Assembly: GCA_963930645.1 (NCBI GenBank) | Contig: OZ005651.1 | Coordinates: 332,711,527 to 332,775,526 of the forward strand | From: Salticus scenicus | Taxonomy: Eukaryota > Arthropoda > Arachnida > Araneae > Salticidae | Direction of reading: 5' to 3' | Length of the DNA: 64,000 bases | Shown here: positions 58,094-64,000 of the stretch, in pieces | Numbering within the stretch: the first letter of the stretch is position 1 | Layout: each line of letters starts with the position of its first letter | Notes under the pieces: model-generated | Told to the model about the DNA's origin: nothing | What the model saw: only the letters and a program-made list of their open reading frames with translations | The model's database searches: none | Made by a program: the position numbers and the translations under genes

Positions 58094-58130
58094 TGGTGTG
58101 CCACTCACACGACTTTTGCTTACCCTTTTA
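58094..58130 (-). repeat. Short repeat shared with 41591
   Basis: TGGTGTGCCACTCACACGAC followed by TTTTGCTTACCC matches TGGTGTGTCACTCATACGAC plus TTTCTCCTACCC at 41591-41622. On the minus strand both start GGGTA and pass into a GTGAGTGRCACACC core, like one end of another GGGTA-type element. Confidence 0.5.
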
Positions 58131-58265
58131 ATTTTTTAAAATACTTTATTTACCATTTATGTATGAGGAATTAATTTTTATTCCTGAGCAGTTTTCCTGG
58201 ACATGGTTAAATATACAAAAGAAATTACATTCACTAACTACAGTTCAGAAGTCTTGGTAATATTT

Positions 58266-58644
58266 CTGTACTGATAAGTATAAAGGATTTAAGTCCATAT
58301 TCTTGATTTTTCAGGAGACGAAAAATAAAGTTAAACTAACTAAAAACTAATGAGCAGAATCGATTAGGAAAAAGGGATTATGCTGGTTTATACGCTTTAT
58401 ACCATTCAGTGATTGCCAATCTTCATTTAATAAAGGGAAAAATTGAATTAAATATTTTATACCAAAGATTAATGCTAAATGTCTGACTTAAATCTTTTTT
58501 TAACAATGGATTTTCTCAAAGACTAAATGACATGGATTTAAATCCTTTATACCAATCGATAGAGAATTTTTTTCTGTGTCTGACTATGTACTTAACTCAA
58601 AATCGACATTTTTGGACTTAAATCCTTTATACTTATCAGTACAG
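58266..58644. mobile_element. Nested MITE with CTGTACTGATAAGTATAAAG ends
   Basis: A 29- to 31-bp inverted terminal repeat (CTGTACTGATAAGTATAAAG, then GATTTAAGTCCA) is almost perfect at both ends. Related motifs (CTTTATACCATTCAG, TTTATACCAAAGATT, AAATCCTTTATACCAATCG) recur inside. ATTT lies outside both ends; an inner TA on each side is another possible target duplication. Non-coding, nested in the 56647 element. Confidence 0.8.
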
Positions 58645-58999
58645 ATTTGTTCTTGAGATATGCTGATAACACATACAGACTAGCCACTAAAAACCTTATT
58701 AATATTCAGGGAACTACAAAACATGTAAATATAACAAAAACTTAATTTTGAATATTTGAACTAAAAAACAATACTTTCTCTGCAAAAAGTAAAAAAAAAA
58801 AAAAAAAAAAGATGAACTAATCGAGCATTGAAAATTTTTTATTTAAGTGGTACATTATATTATAATGTTCGTTAAAATACATGTTATTAGTAATTAATTA
58901 ACCTTACATACATAAATGACCCACTGCTTTTGTCATTTTTCATAGTATGTCTGTACTGTCCCATCCCTCCCTACTCTCCCCTATATATGAAGAGACTTT

Positions 59000-59388
59000 T
59001 GTCTGGATACAATTTTATTTTCTATGATGCGACAACATACTAAGTCGTCCTTGGGGGTATTGAAATGGAATTAACAAGACCAATGACTTTCTGGGGGACA
59101 TAATGACACATTTACCATTTTCTGTAGACTTTCAATGTTATTCCATATTAAAATGAACTTTTGGCAGCATTTTTTTATCCTTTAATATTTAATTTCATGT
59201 TACTTTATTATTTTCAATTTATATTTAAAGAATTTTTAAATTCTTAAATGTGTTTCATTATATTATAATGATTTTTAAGTCTTGCCATTTAAAAACTGCT
59301 TTCATATCTTCTATTTTCAATATCTAGGCCTGTATTTAATAAAAATAATAATGTGATAACTGATTTTGCATGTGTCTTACTCATTGTC
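59000..59388. other. AT-rich spacer
   Basis: No feature recognised, except TTGTCCCACTGTACCCC just before the SINE. Confidence 0.5.
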
Positions 59389-59389
59389 C

Positions 59390-59728
59390 CACTGTACCCC
59401 AGGGCCGCGGTAGCCAAGTCGGTAGAGCGCCGGCCTCGCAGTTGGAAGATTACGGGTTCGGTACTCGAGCCGGCCAAAGAGCATAGTGTACACCAATGGT
59501 GGCTGGTGCACGTTAAATCTGCCGTGGCCGCAATGTCCTCCATGTTCCCATCGAAAATTATACCTCTGGGGGTCATCGAAGCGGGAGAGCCATCCCTTCC
59601 GTGGAGGATCAAAATGGCGATGGTATGTCTCCGGACCACCTCTAGGGGTGAGTCCCACACCGTCGCCAATTGCCCGTCTGTGCAGCACTAGTGCGACGTA
59701 AAACCGAATCAACCAACACACTGTACCC
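59390..59728 (+). mobile_element. Full-length tRNA-derived SINE with 10-bp target duplications
   Basis: CACTGTACCC occurs at 59390-59399 and 59719-59728. Between them is a GC-rich ~319-bp unit. Its head GGCCGCGGTAGCCAAGTCGG, then TAGAGCG, gives the A-box, and ACGGGTTCGGTACTCG (59452-59467) the B-box of an RNA polymerase III promoter; GGCC...GGCC can pair as the acceptor stem. The 3' end reads GTGCGACGTAAAACCGAATC. Open frames on both strands across it are by-products of its GC content. Sequence and duplications are well preserved, so it is probably young. It is a different family from the SINEs at 14.6, 23.3 and 36.6 kb. Confidence 0.88.
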
Positions 59729-59785
59729 TCTGTGTCCCATGGTGCCCCACAAGGGGACAGAATACGACAGCTTGAGTACTTTTTT

Positions 59786-59837
<52 letters not shown>

Positions 59838-60425
59838 TAGGCGAAGAAATTACAGTGAAAGTTAAAAGTTGCAAAAATATTGTTGCATATTTAGTGTTTC
59901 TCTTGAATTAAATGGAAAGAAATTATTATAAAAGAAGTGTAAATTGTCCCACTGGGTTTCCTTCTCCCCAACATATCATTAATTTCTCGCAAAATCTTTT
60001 TTCACAGTTTAACTTTGAAATTCGCGGTTAAAGTTTATTACTAATGTATTTTACATTTCTTCAGTACTTCAAAATCCATGGCCCGTGTAAGTGACACTAG
60101 ATCAATAACAAACTTAGTTTCGTTTTTAGAGATGACACAGTCGAAAGCTACTTGTCAGTTTCACTAGTTTGTATTTTTACTCAACAAATAAATGTTTTTG
60201 ACTGCTTTATTTTTCGTTATAACTCACTAATTTTAAATAACTACTGCGTTATAAACGAAAAATGAACTAAGGTTCGCAATTAGCTGAACTTTTAAAAGAA
60301 AAGTTAATGCATTTTAATATTTTCAGTGCTCTATGCGTGGAAAAATTTTAATGAAATTAGAAAGAGACGACTGAAAAATTAATTTTCTAACCATAAATAT
60401 TAAGGTGAAAGGTAACGGGCAGGTA
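59729..60425. other. Spacer with (AT)n microsatellite
   Basis: (AT)n lies at 59790-59834. TGTCCCATGGTGCCCC follows the SINE and ATTGTCCCACTGGG occurs near 59945. No gene seen. Confidence 0.5.
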
Positions 60426-60852
60426 GGGTAGCTCCAGTGATTGGCATGCTCCAGTAATTGACATCTATCCCGAAATAATTAATAAATAAGAAAAATAATA
60501 AAATCATATTTTACATATAAGAATTTTAACATTTTATGTCACACTGGAGCATAGGGTGCTGATAACTGGTAAAATGAATAACTAGCAGTGCCAAGCCCTG
60601 GAACATAGGGGGCGAATTACTGATAAAATGAAAAACTGGCAGTGTCAATTACTGGAACATTGAGTGGGTGTCAAATAAAAATTCATTAAAAAAAAAAGTT
60701 ATCAAATGTATATATTTTAACATATATGTGGTTCTGGATGTCTTTCATACCATATGTACTAACTTAAGATTTCTAAAAATATTTTCTGATGACTAGAACA
60801 TTAAAAACGTCGGAGATTGCTCTAAAAGTGTCAATCACTGGTGCACTTACCC
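60426..60852 (+). mobile_element. GGGTAAGTGCTCCAGTG element, copy 3
   Basis: Starts after TA (60424-60425) with GGGTAGCTCCAGTG, two bases shorter than copy 1, and ends GTGCACTTACCC at 60852, where the outer TA has become TG. It is collinear with copy 1: ATTGACATCTATC, CACTGGAGCATAGGG, CAATTACTGGAACATTGAGT and GATGACTAGAACATTAAAAA. Its A-run is much shorter than in copy 1. Confidence 0.85.
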
Positions 60853-61252
60853 TGTGTACTGATTATAATAAGAATGGTAAAATGTATGTCATCATGAAAC
60901 ATAACATTGTAGTCACGTATCAAAATATGAATGCAATCGAGTCTGATACTCGGATATATTATTTTCAGAACAAAATAAATTAACATAAATGTTTTTTGGG
61001 AGATTCCATATAGCACATCTTCTCGGCAAAAAAGTTTCAAATGTCTATGTTTGACTCTATTATTGCAATGTGTTAAAAATGTATTTTTTAAATTATACCC
61101 ACTTTAAAATTTGAATAATATTCATTAATTATTATTTTTAAAATCATTAAGCAATTTATATATTGAATTTATGTGGCTTTTCATTTGACCTCCACAGTAG
61201 CTCCGGAGTATTAGATGAGATAGATAAGTTCATCGATTTTTGCGTTGGGTTA
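60853..61252. other. AT-rich spacer
   Basis: No feature recognised. Confidence 0.5.
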
Positions 61253-61619
61253 CTTTACCTTGTATCGTAAGAGGGGGTAGGGTATCGCAAGGGATTGGAG
61301 TATACGAAGAAATTAGCTTTATTTAACTTTAAACTGCTATTAGTGCTAATGTGTGAATTAAAATTGTAATCGAAAACAAACATCTTCAATTTATATTGTT
61401 TTTTCAATGTATTTCATTGTGTGCGTGGAAATTTTAAATGTCAAAATGTAATTAATAGTAGTTGTTTTTGACATCTGTAAATTATAACCTTAATTGTAAA
61501 TTTTACTTCTATATTGGTTTTATATCTATTTTAGTCAAATATTTTGAACAGAGTTAAATTTAACAGCAATTTAATACTTTAGGATGATCTTTACCCTTCT
61601 TACGAATCAAGGTAAAGAC
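61253..61619. mobile_element. Possible MITE bounded by a ~28-bp inverted repeat
   Basis: CTTTACCTTGTATCGTAAGA, then GGGGGTA, at 61253 is mirrored by TCTTTACCTTGATTCGTAAG, then AAGGGTA, at 61619. The 310-bp interior is AT-rich. No target duplication could be read. Confidence 0.5.
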
Positions 61620-62285
61620 ATTTTTAGATAGAGTAATATTTTGTCACTTCTTAATATTTCTTTAAATATTTAAAGAGTTTACGTTAGACATCATAATTAA
61701 AGTATTTATGATCATACACAACTCACAATTTTGTATGAGGTTTTTTGAATTCATTTTTATGATAATGTTTTTTAAACATAATTAAACGTAGCATTTTTTT
61801 TTATTAATTTCAGCTTAGAATTATTCATTTACATTAATAAGAGGAATATGTACATATTCGTGATTAATAATTCAACTAAATATTGAGTCTCTATTTTCTT
61901 TACAAGAATAAGCATATTATCCAAATATGAAATGTATTTTCATATCTTAAGTAAACATGTAAACACCACGTAAACTAAACTTATACCTAATGTTGTATTA
62001 GAAAGCTTAAAACATAATTGAATCATGAAAGATGTAAAATGTTGCTCGGTTTTTACAAACAAGACCGCTGTTAAAAATGATACGCATTTGCAAAATTTTA
62101 ACTATATGTACTGTTTTTACTAACATTGCATTATATTTCACTGTATTTCTACCAAAATTGCACATCTTGCCCTATTATTTCTACTGGTGTCAAGCGATAA
62201 CTTTTTTTTTTTTTTTTAATAAACATTTTTAGGTCCCTTTCTTTATAGTTTTTGAAACAAAATCTTATAAGTCGCTGGTGAACGT

Positions 62286-62324
<39 letters not shown>

Positions 62325-63405
62325 TACATTACAAATAAGTCAACAAAAAATATACAAATCTTAAAGAAGATATATGGCATAGTTACACATAATGCTAAAG
62401 TTATGTTTTAACAATTTATATTACTAGTAATTGTTTGAAATGAGGAGATATTTACTTTACTTAGTATTCATTCGAGTAACATGCAGTGAGTTTTCTTATA
62501 AATTAAGCGGCTTAAAATAATAAACCACGCATTTTTGAAATGCGTGGGAGAAAATGTGGGAGTTATTGTATCCATTTTCTTTTAAATTCTATATCATCAT
62601 TTCCCATACCACTTCTGTTCTCAAATATTAATTAGAAAAATTTCTTTAATTTTATTTAAATGTCTAATTCCAATTTTTAATGTTCTGAATCCGATGTGTC
62701 ATGCATCCAAACTGGTCATGCATCGTAATCGGCACATTTTATTTTTATCTGTTTATTTTTAATTAAATTGGATTATTTTTAAGTAATTTTTTTTAAGTTT
62801 CGTATCTCCGCACATTTTAAGGGAATTTAAAATTCTAATCAGTCATATATAACTAAAAATAAGATTTTCCGTGAATGATCGTATACACTTCGAAACTTTT
62901 GCTATTTTTGAGAGTCTGAGTAATTTGACATTTGGCAGATTAGATTAATTTGACATTCGGCAATTTTATGAAAAATTTTTTTATAATTCATTTTTAAGTT
63001 CTAAGTGTTTTTCCCCCTCCCCCATGATTGGTTTCTATCCGATAGCCTTGATTCTTGTCTCTAGCTCAAGCTTGAAATTTTCATAATTTCAAATTCTTAT
63101 AATTTTCATAGTGAGCTTTTTCTTAACACATCATTTCAAATAAACAAATAAAATGACTAAAGAGAAGTAGGAAAAAAAATTTCATGTTCTCTTTTTGTCA
63201 TTTTTCTTTAAGAGCACTCGGTGTTGTATTCCGCAGCCCGTCATACATATGCAACATTCGGATTCATTATGTTAAAAATAAATGAGAACTATGCAAAATC
63301 TCAACTAAACAGTTTTTCGTAAATAATTTTTCAACAATTCACAGAAGGAGGGGAAAAAAAAGTTTTTAATATTTTCATTCTACTCCCTTAAAAGCATACA
63401 AAAAC
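61620..63405. other. AT-rich gene-free stretch
   Basis: T-run at 62202-62217, A-run at 62291-62320 and a perfect short hairpin CCACGCATTTTTGAAATGCG-TGG at 62525-62547. No gene. Confidence 0.5.
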
Positions 63406-63409
63406 CTAT

Positions 63410-63705
63410 CCTTCCCGACAGCCAAAGCTTATGTTATTCTATGGGGAAATTTCGTTGGTACTCATTACCTAAATATACATATATTTTTAATTCGGTTTTC
63501 CCTTTAAGAAAATTCATAACCGTTAAATTTGTTCTTTTACAAAAACTGATAAAATGTTTTAATTTTTTTTTTTTTTTCTTTTTTGCGAAACAAGAACAGA
63601 GTTAACGGTTGTGAATTTTCTGAACAGAAAAACGGAATTTAAAAAGATGTATTGGGTAACGAGTAAATTCTGTAGAATTTACTGATAGAATAACATAGCT
63701 TTGAC
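63410..63705. mobile_element. Palindromic MITE (CATGTTATTCTATGG family), copy 2
   Basis: The left arm CCAAAGCTTATGTTATTCTA, then ACTCATTACCTAAAT, AATTCGGTTTTCCCTTTAAG, AAAATTCATAACCGTTAA, is mirrored to about 63705; the loop holds a T-run (63561-63587). It shares TGTTATTCTATGG and the CCGTTAA arm with 32786-33187. Confidence 0.65.
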
Positions 63706-64000
63706 ATGTCTACAATGCTAGGTATTGTCCGCCCTTAAACTTCTCGTGACGTCTGCATTTGTAAAATCAACAGATATATATACTTCAATATTACTGACTG
63801 TTGTTTTAAAGACTGGACAGGGATCACGGTTGACCTTGCCATTGAGAACAATATTCGTTCCAGAAAGCAATCCCGTCATCTCTGTACGTCATTCCTCTTT
63901 CTTCATAACTTTTCAATCAATACTACTTGTTGTTGTAGCCCTCTTAGAAAATGCATTGTTAATTTGTAACACCTTTTACTTTTTTTTTTTTTTTTTTTTT
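63706..64000. other. Right window edge, no gene
   Basis: Slightly GC-richer patch at 63815-63895 with no recognised feature. The window ends in a T-run (63981-64000). Confidence 0.5.

Larger units (their letters stand above)
56647..58981. mobile_element. TA-flanked element with GGGATGGGACA motif, host of two nested insertions
   Basis: The ends are inverted copies of GGGGAGAGTAGGGAGGG followed by ATGGGACA (one base varies at the right end), flanked by TA (56645-56646, 58982-58983). A further GGGAGGGATGGGACA copy is at 56981-56995. Without the retroelement insertion (57033-58014) it is about 1.35 kb, close to the GGGGTAATAAGAGACA element at 3022. No transposase was found. It also contains the CTGATAAGTATAAAGG element at 58266. 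Confidence 0.85.

Noticed and set aside
59289..59874. Overlapping open frames of 112-165 codons on both strands
   Set aside because: They coincide with the GC-rich SINE and its flanks; low stop frequency there is a composition effect.
62525..62547. Perfect hairpin CCACGCATTT...AAATGCGTGG as a terminator or microRNA
   Set aside because: Too short for a microRNA precursor, and no transcription unit adjoins it; short perfect hairpins are expected by chance in this much sequence.

Overview
The window looks like AT-rich (roughly 70% A+T by eye) non-genic or intronic DNA from an invertebrate animal, most likely an arthropod and perhaps an arachnid. This is inferred from the repeat types: mariner, Tc1-like and pogo/CENP-B-type DNA transposons, a Penelope-like retroelement, tRNA-derived SINEs, and many long poly-A/T tracts and dinucleotide microsatellites. 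There is no bacterial-style gene organisation and no complete cellular gene. Nearly all short open frames are chance frames or lie inside repeats.

Layout. 0-1.2 kb: a broken mariner transposase interrupted by a palindromic MITE that itself carries a younger copy of its own family. 2.1-2.5 kb: one exon-like open segment. 2.5-2.9 kb: a tRNA-like SINE head. 3.0-4.3 kb: a TA-flanked element built around an iterated 16-bp motif. 4.5-6.5 kb: an array of ~173-bp repeats with (GTCT)n nuclei. 6.5-25 kb: mostly AT-rich DNA with SINE fragments, more arrays, a GGGTAAG element and a possible pogo-type remnant. 25.2-29.1 kb: a diverged tandem duplication carrying foldback elements. 30.6-32.1 kb: a 1.5-kb foldback palindrome. 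32.8-33.4 kb: two abutting palindromic elements, one with hammerhead-like arms. 34.5-36.9 kb: more array units, a CAGTGG-type element and a SINE. 42.1-45.6 kb: a piggyBac-type MITE, a second GGGTAAG element, an element with a CENP-B-type transposase fragment, and a small MITE. 47.2-49.1 kb: a decayed Tc1-like transposon directly abutting a MITE. 50.1-51.5 kb: another foldback element and another CAGTGG copy. 56.6-59.0 kb: an element containing a 5'-truncated Penelope-like insertion with target-site duplications and a second nested element. 59.4-60.9 kb: a full-length SINE with target-site duplications and a third GGGTAAG element.

Nothing here forms a pathway. What connects the window is transposition: most structures are TA-flanked inverted-repeat elements, several nested. 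The most unusual theme is a group of element types whose terminal motif (often starting GGG(G) just inside TA) is repeated inside the element in direct and inverted pairs. One type of this architecture carries a pogo/CENP-B-like transposase fragment. Possible cellular exons are limited to two weak pieces resembling Cys-loop receptor segments (2.2 and 49.6 kb) and two segments with good splice signals (18.6 and 24.0 kb).
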